A DNA stretch of 60,091 bases from an uncultured Opitutia bacterium. Its GTDB lineage: Bacteria > Verrucomicrobiota > Verrucomicrobiia > Opitutales > Opitutaceae. The DNA lies in contig CAITWF010000018.1 in NCBI GenBank assembly GCA_903896015.1, positions 1 to 60,091 of the forward strand, in the 5' to 3' direction. Numbering within the stretch: position 1 is the first letter of the stretch; the number at the start of each line of letters is the position of its first letter. Shown piece by piece: positions 36,512-45,061 of the stretch. Made by a program: the position numbers and the translations under genes. The notes beneath the pieces are model-generated. The model worked only from the letters and a program-made list of their open reading frames with translations. It was not told where the DNA came from and ran no database searches.

Positions 36512-38338
36512 CTACATCCGGCAAATCAGCAGCTCGCGCTCGTAGACGAGCTCTTTCGGGAGCGCGGCATGAAGTTCGATGAACAGCTCCTCGTGGCCGA
36601 GCACTTCGTTCTTCCAGGCGGCGCGATCGAAGGCTTGGAGCGCGTCGAACTTGGCTTCCGGGAAATCCATACCGGTCCAATCGATGTCGCGGTAGCGCGG
36701 CACCCAGCCGATCGGGGTTTCCTTGGCGCGCCCGCCGGCCTGCACGCGATCGAAGATCCATTTGAGGACGCGCATGTTTTCCGAAAAACCGGGCCACAGG
36801 AATTTGCCGTCGGCATCCTTGCGGAACCAGTTCACGTGGAAAATGCGCGGTGTCTCACTGAGGTGCCGCTGCATGCCGATCCAGTGGCGGAAGTAATCGC
36901 CCATGTTGTAGCCGCAGAACGGAAGCATCGCCATCGGATCGCGGCGCACCTTGCCGATCGTGCCGGCAGCGGCAGCGGTCATTTCAGATCCCATCGTCGC
37001 ACCGACGTAAACGCCGCTCGACCAGTTGAAGGCCTGATAAACGAGGGGCATCGTCGTCGCACGGCGGCCCCCAAAGATAAACGCGCTGATCGGCACGCCG
37101 GCGGGGTTTTCCCAGTCGGGGTCCATCGTCGGACACTGCTTCGCAGGCGCGGTGAAGCGCGCGTTCGGGTGCGCAGCCTTCGCGCCGGTCGCCTTCGCGA
37201 TCTCGGGCGTCCAGAGCTTGCCCTGCCAGTCGGTCGCAACCTCGGGCGGCGTATCGGTCATGCCTTCCCACCAGACGCCGCCATCGGGCGTGAGCGCGGT
37301 GTTGGTGAAAATGGAATTCTTCGCGAGCGCTTTCATGGCGTTCGGATTGGTCTTGTTGCCCGTGCCGGGCGCGACGCCGAAAAAGCCCGATTCGGGATTG
37401 ATCGCGCGGAGGCGGCCGTTCGCGTCGGGTTTGATCCACGCGATGTCATCGCCGACGGTCCAGACCTTCCACCCCTGTTTCTGGAAGTGCTCGGGCGGAA
37501 TGAGCATCGCAAAATTGGTCTTGCCGCACGCGCTCGGGAAAGCGGCCGCGACGTAAGCTTTTTTGCCCTGGGGATTTTCGACGCCGAGGATGAGCATGTG
37601 CTCGGCCATCCAGCCTTCGTCGCGCGCCATGGCGGACGCGATGCGGAGCGCGAAGCACTTTTTGCCGAGCAGCGCGTTGCCGCCGTAGCCAGAGCCGTAG
37701 CTCCAGATTTCGCGGGTCTCGGGGAAGTGAACAATGTATTTCTCCTTGTTGCACGGCCACGTGACGTCCTTCTGGCCCTTGGCCAGCGGCGCACCCACCG
37801 AATGCACGCACGGGACGACGCGTTTGAAATCCTTGTCGATCAACTCGAAGATCTTTTTGCCGACACGCGCCATAATGCGCATGTTGACGACGGCGTAGGG
37901 CGAGTCGGTGAGCTGGACGCCAATCTGCGACATCGGCGATCCGATCGGGCCCATGCTGTAGGGCAGCACATACATCGTGCGGCCCTTCATGCAGCCGTTG
38001 AAGATGTTCTTGAGCGTCTTCCGCATCTCGAACGGGTTGACCCAGTTGTTCGTCGGGCCAGCGGCCTCCTTCGAGAGGGAGCAGATAAAAGTGCGATCCT
38101 CGACGCGCGCGACGTCGCTGGCATCGCTGCGGGCGTAATAGCATCCGGGCCATTTCTTCTGGTTCAGCTTGATGAACGTGCCGCCAGCGACCATCTGCGC
38201 GCAGAGGGCGTTGTATTCTTCCTGAGAGCCGTCCACCCAGTGGATGAAGTCCGGTTTGCAGAGGTCCACCATCTTGTCCACCCAGCGGAGCAAGTGCTTG
38301 TTCGAGCTAAGGGGTTTCGAAGCCGGGCGCTTTTTCAT
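36512..38338 (-). CDS. pckG: Phosphoenolpyruvate carboxykinase (GTP)
   Basis: The 608-residue GTP-dependent enzyme converts oxaloacetate to PEP, the entry to gluconeogenesis. The P-loop [13 protein letters not shown] and the GTP-class stretches [14 protein letters not shown] and [12 protein letters not shown] are intact and full length. It starts at ATG 38338 ([10 protein letters not shown]). A promoter match nearly touches the start codon (38348-38375), so the transcript could be almost leaderless. With propionate, proline and isocitrate genes nearby it sits among central carbon functions. Confidence 0.97.
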   Translation of the reverse strand: MKKRPASKPLSSNKHLLRWVDKMVDLCKPDFIHWVDGSQEEYNALCAQMVAGGTFIKLNQKKWPGCYYARSDASDVARVEDRTFICSLSKEAAGPTNNWVNPFEMRKTLKNIFNGCMKGRTMYVLPYSMGPIGSPMSQIGVQLTDSPYAVVNMRIMARVGKKIFELIDKDFKRVVPCVHSVGAPLAKGQKDVTWPCNKEKYIVHFPETREIWSYGSGYGGNALLGKKCFALRIASAMARDEGWMAEHMLILGVENPQGKKAYVAAAFPSACGKTNFAMLIPPEHFQKQGWKVWTVGDDIAWIKPDANGRLRAINPESGFFGVAPGTGNKTNPNAMKALAKNSIFTNTALTPDGGVWWEGMTDTPPEVATDWQGKLWTPEIAKATGAKAAHPNARFTAPAKQCPTMDPDWENPAGVPISAFIFGGRRATTMPLVYQAFNWSSGVYVGATMGSEMTAAAAGTIGKVRRDPMAMLPFCGYNMGDYFRHWIGMQRHLSETPRIFHVNWFRKDADGKFLWPGFSENMRVLKWIFDRVQAGGRAKETPIGWVPRYRDIDWTGMDFPEAKFDALQAFDRAAWKNEVLGHEELFIELHAALPKELVYERELLICRM

Positions 38339-38347
38339 AGGGGGCGA

Positions 38348-38375
38348 ACCGTAACCGACCGGAGCCGCGAGTAAA
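38348..38375 (-). promoter_or_regulatory. Candidate near-leaderless promoter of pckG
   Basis: On the minus strand TTTACT (38370-38375), a 16-base spacer and TACGGT (38348-38353) are followed after nine bases by ATG 38338. Transcription would begin within about three bases of the start codon. The same TACGGT box and 16-base spacing occur before the gene at 41778. Confidence 0.45.
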
Positions 38376-38465
38376 CGGGAAAGGCACGGGGCGCTGGGGA
38401 ATGAGTTAATTTGTTTTAAGCATTAGCGAGTCGCGTTCGGCGCCGATTACGCGCAACTTCACCCC

Positions 38466-38636
38466 GTGACCAAGCTCTGCATTTTTGTCGGCATGACGAT
38501 CGGCGGCATCGCGGGCAGCGTGCTCGCAGGCGCCTTCGACATGGACACGTTTTCGCTCGGATCGTTTGTGCTGAGCGGCATCGGCAGCATGGCCGGTGTC
38601 TACGCCGGCTGGAAAATCGCGCAGAAGTTTAACTGA
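38466..38636 (+). CDS. Small glycine-rich membrane protein (56 residues)
   Basis: From GTG 38466 to TGA 38636 a 56-residue frame reads MTKLCIFVGMTIGGIAGSVL, then a short acidic loop (GAFDMDTFS) and a second hydrophobic stretch GSFVLSGIGSMAGVYAGWKI. Two Gly-zipper-like segments suggest a small inner-membrane protein with two helices. It lies between the divergent pckG and convergent cation transporter genes and reads as a real gene by its even composition and charged C-terminus. Function unknown. Confidence 0.6.
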   Translation: MTKLCIFVGMTIGGIAGSVLAGAFDMDTFSLGSFVLSGIGSMAGVYAGWKIAQKFN

Positions 38637-38645
38637 CGCCGCCCG

Positions 38646-39557
38646 TCACTTCATCGGCTCGATGTGCACCGACACATCGCTGATCGCGTGCGGCGCGGAA
38701 GCGATGAGCGCATCCTTCACCGCGTGAGCGATGTCGTGCCCGGCGCGAACCGAAAGATCGCCCTCGACGCGCACTTGTATATCGACGAGATGCGAAAGGC
38801 CGCTCTTGCGCACGCGCACCTTGTCGAGGGCCCGCACGCCCGGTACTGCGAGGGCGAGTGAGCGGACTTCGTTTTCAAATGACGGTGCGACCGCCGAGTC
38901 CATCACATCGCCCAGCGCGCGGCTGATCATGGTCACACCGTTGAAGGCGATCACGACGCACGCGAACAGCGCCGCCCAGTCGTCGGCCGTCTCCCAGCCT
39001 TTTCCACCCCAGATCGCGATGCTGATGCCGACGAAAGCCGCCGCGCTCGTCACCGCGTCCGACCAATGGTGCATCGCCTCGACACCAAGCGCAGTGCTGC
39101 CGACCTCGATGCTCTTGGCACCGACCCGCCGCGAGAAAATCAACTTCACCACGACCACGATCGCGAGGAGCACAAGTGTCCACCACGACGGACCGCGGTG
39201 CGGAGTGACGATCTCGTGGATCGCGTGCCAGCCGATCCAGCCGGACATCGCGAACACAAAGGCCGCGACCGCGAGCGCCGCGAGCGACTCCGCCTTGCCG
39301 TGGCCGTAGGGATGGTCCGCGTCCGGCGGCTGCGCGGCAACGCGAAACCCCGCCCACACGATCACCGACGTGAGAATATCGAGCAGCGACTCCGCGCCAT
39401 CCGCGATCAGCGCGTAGGTGTGGCCGAAGATGCCGCCGGCGAATTTCGCGAGCGCGAGCACGGCGTTGAGGCCCATGCCGCGCAGCACGAGCCGCGCGCT
39501 ATCGTCGGCGCGTTGCTTCGCGGCAGCGTGGGGTGGCGGCAGGGCGGCGGGGGTCAC
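38646..39557 (-). CDS. Cation diffusion facilitator family transporter
   Basis: The 303-residue protein has about six membrane segments in residues 25-210. Metal-site motifs are visible in HTYALIADGAESLLDI (Asp in the second helix) and AMHHWSDAVTS (His and Asp in the fifth). The C-terminal cytoplasmic domain has paired His residues (SHLVDIQVRVEGDLSV). It should export Zn, Fe or another divalent cation by proton exchange. Metal choice is not decided by sequence. The start is GTG 39557. Confidence 0.92.
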   Translation of the reverse strand: MTPAALPPPHAAAKQRADDSARLVLRGMGLNAVLALAKFAGGIFGHTYALIADGAESLLDILTSVIVWAGFRVAAQPPDADHPYGHGKAESLAALAVAAFVFAMSGWIGWHAIHEIVTPHRGPSWWTLVLLAIVVVVKLIFSRRVGAKSIEVGSTALGVEAMHHWSDAVTSAAAFVGISIAIWGGKGWETADDWAALFACVVIAFNGVTMISRALGDVMDSAVAPSFENEVRSLALAVPGVRALDKVRVRKSGLSHLVDIQVRVEGDLSVRAGHDIAHAVKDALIASAPHAISDVSVHIEPMK

Positions 39558-39643
39558 GCCCCCAAACTACCGACGATCGCGCGCTGCGGGCCAGCCCGCA
39601 ATTATTGACCCCGCCGCCAGCGCACGCCACGCTAGCGGGCATC

Positions 39644-40099
39644 ATGGCCGCGCAAATCAGCTCCTCCGCGAACGATCCGGTGAAACAATTTTCGGTATTC
39701 ACCGAAAATCGCGTCGGGCGCCTCCACGATCTCACGTCGCTGCTGAAGGCGCACAACGTCCACATCATGGCGATCACCGTGCTCGATACGACCGACTGCG
39801 CGATCGATCGCCTCATCGTCGATGATCCCGACAAGGCAAGGGAGCTGATGGTGAACAACGATTTTCCTTACTCCGAGTGCAGCGTGCTCGCCGTCGAGAT
39901 CAGCGATGAATCGGAGTTTCAGGGTGTCCTCTCCGCGCTGCTCGAGGCCGAGATCAACATTCACTACATCTACAGCTTCATCAAACGCCCGGAGGGAAAG
40001 TCCGCCATGGCGATCAACACGGAGGACTTTGAAGTCGCCGGCCAAGCGCTCAATCAGCGCGGCTTCCGGGTGCTCACGCAAAGCGAGATCGCGCGATGA
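39644..40099 (+). CDS. Tandem ACT domain protein
   Basis: The 151-residue protein is made of two ACT-like halves: KQFSVFTENRVGRLHDLTSL with MAITVLDTTDCAI, and AVEISDESEFQGVLSALLEA with IYSFIKRPEGKSAM. ACT domains bind amino acids and are usually regulatory. There is no catalytic partner in the protein. It converges with the isocitrate dehydrogenase gene. ATG 39644 begins the first domain; earlier in-frame codons are implausible. Confidence 0.88.
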   Translation: MAAQISSSANDPVKQFSVFTENRVGRLHDLTSLLKAHNVHIMAITVLDTTDCAIDRLIVDDPDKARELMVNNDFPYSECSVLAVEISDESEFQGVLSALLEAEINIHYIYSFIKRPEGKSAMAINTEDFEVAGQALNQRGFRVLTQSEIAR

Positions 40100-40163
40100 A
40101 GAGAATGCCGCCGACGCAACGAAGCGATCGGCGGCACATGCGGTTCCGGGGAGGTCGGCGGCG

Positions 40164-41687
40164 TTATTCGCCCTGGCCGAGCGAGTAACCGGGCTGACCG
40201 TTGAACCGGTAAAGGTTCTCGGTTTTGATCACGTCCAGCCCGGTTTGTGTAAGCGCCGTCATCGCCACCGGAATTTCGTGCGCGGTAATAACGTGGCCCG
40301 CGGCCGCCATGACGCGGCAGCGCCAGTGATCGGTGCAGAAGGTTTCCGGATGACCTTCCGGCCAGACCATCACGCCGCGGTTCGTGATCATTTTTAGTTG
40401 AAGTGAAGCGGGCAGCGCCGCCCGCACGCGTTGCGCCAGCTGCCCGGCGGATCGACCGGGCTCATCCCAGTGGACAAACAGATCCGAGCCTTCGAGGATT
40501 TTTTCGGGCCGGCTCGCGGGGGTCGGCGTGAGCGCTGCGGCCACCACGGGTTTGTCGACGGTACCAGCCGCAGACTGTGCCATAGCCTTCGGCAGGTGGC
40601 GCGGCTCTTGGCCGAGCCGAGCAATCACAGCGTCGGCAAACTGCGCCGTCGTCGCGCGGCGCTGCCGGCTGGAATCACGGAAGATGTCGGCCGTGGCCAC
40701 ACCGTCCTCAAGCGTGCGCAGCCAGGCGTTGCGAATGCGATTCGCCACGTCCGCCTGCCCGACGTGGACGAGCATGAGTCCTGCCGCTTCGAGCAGTCCG
40801 GAGGGATTGGCGAGCCCGCGACCCGCGATGTCGGGCGCGGAGCCGTGCACCGCCTCGAACATCGCACCGGCGTCCCCGATATTGGCCGAGCCGGCGAGCC
40901 CGATTGAACCGGCGCATTGGGCGACGATGTCAGAGAGGATATCACCGTAGAGATTGGGCGCGAGCACGACATCGAACCGATGCGGCTCCGTCGCCAACAG
41001 CGCCGCGCCAATGTCGACGATCATCACCTCGGTTTGGATCTCGGGATAGGCCGCGGCCGTTTCGAGAAACACTTTCCGGAAGAGCCCGTCCGTGAGCTTC
41101 ATGATGTTATCCTTCACCATGCAGGTGATTTTCCGGCGGCCGTGGCGGCGTGCATACGCGAAGGCGTAGCGCGCGATGCGTTCGCAGCCGGGGCGCGTGA
41201 TGAGTTTCAGGCACTGGTAAACCTCGTTGGTCTGGCGGTGCTCGATGCCCGCGTAGGTGTCCTCCTCGTTTTCGCGCACAACCACCACGTCGAGGCCGGT
41301 GAAGAGCGACGGCACGAACGGCGCGTGGCTCACACAGGGCCGGACGTTGGCGTAGAGTCCGAGCGTCTTGCGCAGCGTAACGTTGAGGCTCTTGTAGCCC
41401 GATCCCACCGGCGTGGTGATCGGCGCTTTCAGCAGCACGCGCGTGCGCCGCAGCGAGTCCCACGCCTCCGCGCCGATGCCCGACGTGCGGCCGGCGCGAT
41501 AAACCTTTTCCCCGATTTCGATCTCCTCCGGGGCTAGGCGTGCACTGGCGGCGGAGAGGATGCGAAGCACGGCGTCCATGATTTCGGGGCCGATGCCGTC
41601 GCCGCGGGCGACGGTGATCGGAACGGCGGCGGGAGCAGCCGGGAGCGAGGCGGGTGCGGCGGTGGCCGCGATGGTGGCGGTGTTCAT
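40164..41687 (-). CDS. icd: NADP-type isocitrate dehydrogenase
   Basis: The 507-residue enzyme resembles the Thermus-type isocitrate dehydrogenase: N-terminal ITVARGDGIGPEIMDAV, the substrate loop NVTLRKTLGLYANVRPC, the RENEEDTYAG segment, the metal-binding GDILSDIVAQ, and a long C-terminal extension of about 140 residues (after DAVIARLG). It converts isocitrate to 2-oxoglutarate. Coenzyme choice is not proven. It is divergent from a winged-helix gene, and a perfect palindrome lies directly before the start codon. Confidence 0.92.
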   Translation of the reverse strand: MNTATIAATAAPASLPAAPAAVPITVARGDGIGPEIMDAVLRILSAASARLAPEEIEIGEKVYRAGRTSGIGAEAWDSLRRTRVLLKAPITTPVGSGYKSLNVTLRKTLGLYANVRPCVSHAPFVPSLFTGLDVVVVRENEEDTYAGIEHRQTNEVYQCLKLITRPGCERIARYAFAYARRHGRRKITCMVKDNIMKLTDGLFRKVFLETAAAYPEIQTEVMIVDIGAALLATEPHRFDVVLAPNLYGDILSDIVAQCAGSIGLAGSANIGDAGAMFEAVHGSAPDIAGRGLANPSGLLEAAGLMLVHVGQADVANRIRNAWLRTLEDGVATADIFRDSSRQRRATTAQFADAVIARLGQEPRHLPKAMAQSAAGTVDKPVVAAALTPTPASRPEKILEGSDLFVHWDEPGRSAGQLAQRVRAALPASLQLKMITNRGVMVWPEGHPETFCTDHWRCRVMAAAGHVITAHEIPVAMTALTQTGLDVIKTENLYRFNGQPGYSLGQGE

Positions 41688-41703
41688 ACGATGCTTACAT
41701 CGT
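41688..41703. promoter_or_regulatory. Palindrome immediately upstream of icd
   Basis: ACGATG, spacer CTTA and CATCGT (41688-41703) form a perfect inverted repeat that abuts the icd start codon at 41687. In the small gap shared with a winged-helix regulator gene, it is a plausible operator, which is inference. Confidence 0.4.
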
Positions 41704-41743
41704 GATATCTAATACATGAAGTCAACATCATTCGTGAGTTCTC

Positions 41744-41771
41744 TTGAAGCCGGGGTGCCGTCCGCTACGGT
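41744..41771 (+). promoter_or_regulatory. Candidate near-leaderless promoter of the winged-helix gene
   Basis: TTGAAG (41744-41749), a 16-base spacer and TACGGT (41766-41771) are followed six bases later by ATG 41778. Transcription would start at or next to the start codon. Confidence 0.5.
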
Positions 41772-41777
41772 TCAGCC

Positions 41778-42077
41778 ATGGCCTCACCCTCCACCCCGCC
41801 GCCCGCCGGCTGGACGTTTCTAACCAATCATACCCACGTCCTCGTCTGCCTCGCGCAGAATGAGGACATCACGCTGCGCGAAGTCGCCCAGCAGGTCGGC
41901 ATCACCGAGCGCGCCGTGCACGCGATTGTCACCGCGCTGGAGGAGGAAGGCGTGCTCACGCGCACCCGCGAAGGCCAGCGCAACCGCTACAAGCTCAACC
42001 GCAGCTATCGCCTGCGGCACCCGCTAGAATCGCACCGCAAGGTCGGCGATTTGCTCGATCTGATCGGCAAGGAGTAG
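41778..42077 (+). CDS. Winged-helix transcriptional regulator
   Basis: The 99-residue protein is mostly one winged helix-turn-helix: HTHVLVCLAQNEDITLREVA, recognition-helix region ERAVHAIVTALEEEG and a wing with TREGQRNRYKLN. It resembles MarR- or IclR-type DNA-binding domains without a ligand domain. It is divergent from icd and may regulate itself and icd through the palindrome in between. Confidence 0.82.
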   Translation: MASPSTPPPAGWTFLTNHTHVLVCLAQNEDITLREVAQQVGITERAVHAIVTALEEEGVLTRTREGQRNRYKLNRSYRLRHPLESHRKVGDLLDLIGKE

Positions 42078-42187
42078 GCGTTACCCTTCGAATAAGTCCG
42101 AGGAGAAGCGGCATCAGCGTATAGCGCGCAGCTTCGCTGCTCAATCTCGAGCGTTCAGCCCTGTACTTCTCCGCTCGACCAAAGCTT

Positions 42188-42724
42188 TTAGCCCTGAACT
42201 TCGCCCATCTTCTCGCCCTCGAGTTCGTAGAGGCCCGTCATGTAGCCGTTCTCGAACATCGCGCCGACTTTCAGCTCGCCGTAAAATTGCACGGGCACGT
42301 CCATCAGCGGGGCCACACCCTTCTTCATCTTCACGATCACCCACTCGTTCATGTTCGGCACAGAGCCGTAGCAGCAGGCCATCGTGTTGCGCATGAGAAG
42401 AAATTCCGTAACGAGCCCCTTCTCCATTTTCACCGGCACCATGAAGCCCGTGATGACGGCCTTCTTGCCGTTCCATTCCTTCACGCCGGCAGGAATCTGC
42501 TCCTCACCGGTCGGCGGTTTGGCGTTGGGCGCGGCCGCGGGATCAAACGCGGGCGGGGTGAAATTGTAGGACGCGAGCTGCTCGAAGCCGAGCTTCAGGT
42601 AGCCGTTGTCGACAGCGATGCTCGCCGCAGGCGTCCCCGGCGCCGGCGCGGCATCGGCCGCGCGCATAAAGCCACCAACCGAGACGATCGCGGAAATCCA
42701 AACGAGGGCGCGGAGCGTTTTCAT
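42188..42724 (-). CDS. DUF3299 family secreted protein
   Basis: The 178-residue protein has a signal peptide (RALVWISAIVSVGGFMRAA) and a DUF3299 domain recognised from WNGKKAVITGFMVPVKMEKG and LMRNTMACCYGSVPNMNEWV, which holds paired cysteines, and a final beta stretch. Function of the family is unknown; the CC pair may bind a metal or take part in redox. ATG 42724 is used, not an upstream ATG, because the signal peptide starts here. A candidate promoter lies eight bases upstream. Confidence 0.8.
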   Translation of the reverse strand: MKTLRALVWISAIVSVGGFMRAADAAPAPGTPAASIAVDNGYLKLGFEQLASYNFTPPAFDPAAAPNAKPPTGEEQIPAGVKEWNGKKAVITGFMVPVKMEKGLVTEFLLMRNTMACCYGSVPNMNEWVIVKMKKGVAPLMDVPVQFYGELKVGAMFENGYMTGLYELEGEKMGEVQG

Positions 42725-42732
42725 TGCTGAAC

Positions 42733-42760
42733 ATCTTACCCGAACCCCGCCGTTCGTCAA
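42733..42760 (-). promoter_or_regulatory. Candidate near-leaderless promoter of the DUF3299 gene
   Basis: On the minus strand TTGACG (42755-42760), 16 bases and TAAGAT (42733-42738) give five of six matches to each sigma-70 consensus box. The start codon begins eight bases further on, so the message would have a leader of about two bases. It is the best sigma-70 match seen in the window. Confidence 0.6.
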
Positions 42761-42911
42761 AGGGCGATTTTACCGCAAATCACGATCTCGGCGCGCGCGG
42801 CGCAAGGTCCGGCGTGCGGCCCGCCATCCGGGCGGGCAGTCGCAGCCGAAATCCGCCGGCCGCAAAGTTGTTGTCCGGTTTTCAATCCCGTGACGTTTAT
42901 CGGCAAACGGC

Positions 42912-44453
42912 ATGATCGACGACGCCACCCTGCTCCATCGCTATGCGGCACATCGCTCCGAGGGCGCGTTCGCCGAGCTCGTTAGGCGTCACTTGCCGTT
43001 GGTCTATTCGGCGGCGATCCGCCGGCTCGAGGGCGACGCTCACCGGGCGGCCGATGTGGCCCAATCGGTTTTTGCCAAACTGGCGCGCGACGCAGACCGA
43101 CTTTCCCGGCACACCGCTCTCACGGGCTGGCTTTACACCGCAACGCGCAACGCCGCGATCGACGTCGTGCGCTCAGAGCAGCGCCGGCGCATCCGCGAAC
43201 AGGAGGCCCACACCATGCAGGAAATTTCCGCCCCGCCCGAAACCCCGATCGATTGGGCAAAACTCCAGCCCGTGCTCGACGGCGTGATGGACGAGCTCGA
43301 GGACGACGATCGCGAGGCGGTCCTGCTGCGCTATTTTCAAAACCGCCCCTTCGCCGAAATCGCCTGCGCGATCGGCTTGAGCGAGGATGCGGCACGCAAA
43401 CGTGTGGAGCGCGCCGTCGAGAAACTCCGCAGCCCGCTCCGCCAGCACGGCATCACCTCCACGTCTGCCGCGCTGGCCACCGTGCTAGCAAGCGAGACGG
43501 CCCTCGCCGCACCCGCCACACTCGCAAGCAGCATCGTGGGAGCCGCGGTCGCGAACGGCAGCGTCACCGCGGGAACCGCCGTCTTGACCAGCACCGCCAA
43601 GCTTTGGATCGGCATCGCGGCCGCCGCGGCGATCGGCGGCGCGGTTGGAGTAGTGTCCCAGCGCGGAACGATCGCCGAGCTGCGTGACGCACAGGCGAAA
43701 ACCCGACAGGAGCTGGCCAAACTTCCGGAAACGAACGCCGCCAGTCTGAATGCGCGCGTCGCGGCCGAGCAGGAATTGGCGCCACTCCGTGCGTCATCGC
43801 GCGCCCGCGACGCCGCAGCGCCAGCGTCGAATCAGACAGTCACGCCACGCCCCACCGATGCCGCTCCCCGCTCCGCCACACCGCTTCCGATCGCGCAGAC
43901 ACCCAAGACGCGCCAGCAGCGCTCGGATCTTCATCAGCGTTACGATCCCTTTCTGCTAAAATACGGACTCACGCCCGCCCAAGCCGATCGCTTCGTCGAC
44001 CTGAAGATTGCGATCTACGAAGCGCAGGATGATCTGCAGGCGGCGGTGCGCACCGCTGGCGCCCAAGGCGACAGCACAGCCGTCGAAGCCATGCGCTCAA
44101 AACTCGTGAAGCCCATGTGGGACGAGATTCGCCAACTCCTCGGCCCCGAGGGCTACCGGGCCTACGGGAGTTTCGAGACCGCCTCGGCCTACCGCCCCGC
44201 TTACATCGATCCGATGCTGCCCGAATTCTACTCCGCGAACGTCCCGCTGTCCGCCCAGCAAGTCGATCAACTGCTTCAACTCGTCACCGCCCACCACCGC
44301 TCCGTGCGCGTCAATCCCACCGACATCAGCACCCAAGGAATCGTGGACTGGGACGGCGTCGTGGCGCAGGCCGGTGAGGTTCTCACGCCCGCGCAGCTCG
44401 TCGTACTGCAACGCTACACCACCAGCAGAAAATCCGAACAGGCGTCGCACTGA
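42912..44453 (+). CDS. ECF sigma factor fused to a membrane anchor and outer C-terminal domain
   Basis: The 513-residue protein begins as a normal ECF sigma factor: region 2 at residues 10-90 (FAELVRRHLPLVYSAAIRRL, LTGWLYTATRNAAID) and region 4 at 120-175 (YFQNRPFAEIACAIGLSEDA). An Ala-rich linker (180-228) follows, then a membrane helix at about 231-250 (LWIGIAAAAAIGGAVGVV), a coiled-coil-like stretch (255-300), a Pro/Ala-rich linker, and a helical domain from about 340 with LTPAQADRFVDLKI and LTPAQLVVLQRYTT, reminiscent of LTxxQ/CpxP-type periplasmic sensors. The sigma part is thus held at the membrane with a sensor outside. It heads a four-gene run of exported proteins. Confidence 0.88.
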   Translation: MIDDATLLHRYAAHRSEGAFAELVRRHLPLVYSAAIRRLEGDAHRAADVAQSVFAKLARDADRLSRHTALTGWLYTATRNAAIDVVRSEQRRRIREQEAHTMQEISAPPETPIDWAKLQPVLDGVMDELEDDDREAVLLRYFQNRPFAEIACAIGLSEDAARKRVERAVEKLRSPLRQHGITSTSAALATVLASETALAAPATLASSIVGAAVANGSVTAGTAVLTSTAKLWIGIAAAAAIGGAVGVVSQRGTIAELRDAQAKTRQELAKLPETNAASLNARVAAEQELAPLRASSRARDAAAPASNQTVTPRPTDAAPRSATPLPIAQTPKTRQQRSDLHQRYDPFLLKYGLTPAQADRFVDLKIAIYEAQDDLQAAVRTAGAQGDSTAVEAMRSKLVKPMWDEIRQLLGPEGYRAYGSFETASAYRPAYIDPMLPEFYSANVPLSAQQVDQLLQLVTAHHRSVRVNPTDISTQGIVDWDGVVAQAGEVLTPAQLVVLQRYTTSRKSEQASH

Positions 44454-44479
44454 GCCCGTCAAACACTTCAATCCCCACC

Positions 44480-44983
44480 ATGAAACTCCCCCATAAAAAC
44501 CTCCGCCGCGCCCTCCTTGTAGCGGCGCTTCCCCTGCTCGCGTTCAATTTTTCCCAAGCCCAAACCTCCGGCAACACACTGCCGCCTGCTCCGCCGCCAA
44601 TTTCCGAGGCGGATTTTCCCTACACCATCAAGGTCAAGACCTGGCCGGCAGAGGAAGGCTTTCGCCGCGGCGATCGACTCCAGATCGAATCGGTGAAGGG
44701 CGATCGGCCGACGATCGAGCCGGGCGGCTCCTATCTCGTGCAGGGCACCTACACGCTCGGCTCCGCGCCAAGCGCGAGGCTGATGCTCTCCCTCACCTCT
44801 AAGGGCGGTCGCAGCCTCACTTCGGCAACTCAGCGCATGAATATCGATCAGGGCACCGGCGCCTTCACTCTCGCGACGACCGTGCGGGATTCGGGTCAAC
44901 TCCATGTCTCGTTCTACTTCCCCGATCCGAACGAACCGCGACGCAGCTCCTCTGGAGGAGGAATCTATTTCGACAACCGCTGA
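44480..44983 (+). CDS. Secreted protein of unknown function in the membrane-sigma operon
   Basis: The 167-residue protein has a signal peptide (LLVAALPLLAFNFSQAQ), a Pro-rich segment and a beta-rich domain (SYLVQGTYTLGSAPSARLML, then GQLHVSFYFPDP). It resembles an immunoglobulin-like or carbohydrate-binding-like domain in its strand pattern but no family was recognised. It starts 26 bases after the sigma factor gene and is likely on the same transcript. Confidence 0.7.
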   Translation: MKLPHKNLRRALLVAALPLLAFNFSQAQTSGNTLPPAPPPISEADFPYTIKVKTWPAEEGFRRGDRLQIESVKGDRPTIEPGGSYLVQGTYTLGSAPSARLMLSLTSKGGRSLTSATQRMNIDQGTGAFTLATTVRDSGQLHVSFYFPDPNEPRRSSSGGGIYFDNR

Positions 44984-45061
44984 GGCCAAAACCATCGGCG
45001 CACCCCGGCCACCCACGATTTCCCTCTGGCCGACCGCTGCCAGCGCCGATTCAACCGTAAG

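Noticed and set aside
36467-38374. Long plus-strand frame opposite pckG
   Set aside because: It is antisense to an intact PEP carboxykinase gene and shows no recognisable domain.
40107-40135. Inverted repeat GCCGCCGA/TCGGCGGC between the ACT and icd genes as a terminator
   Set aside because: The loop is 13 bases long and no T run follows on either strand.
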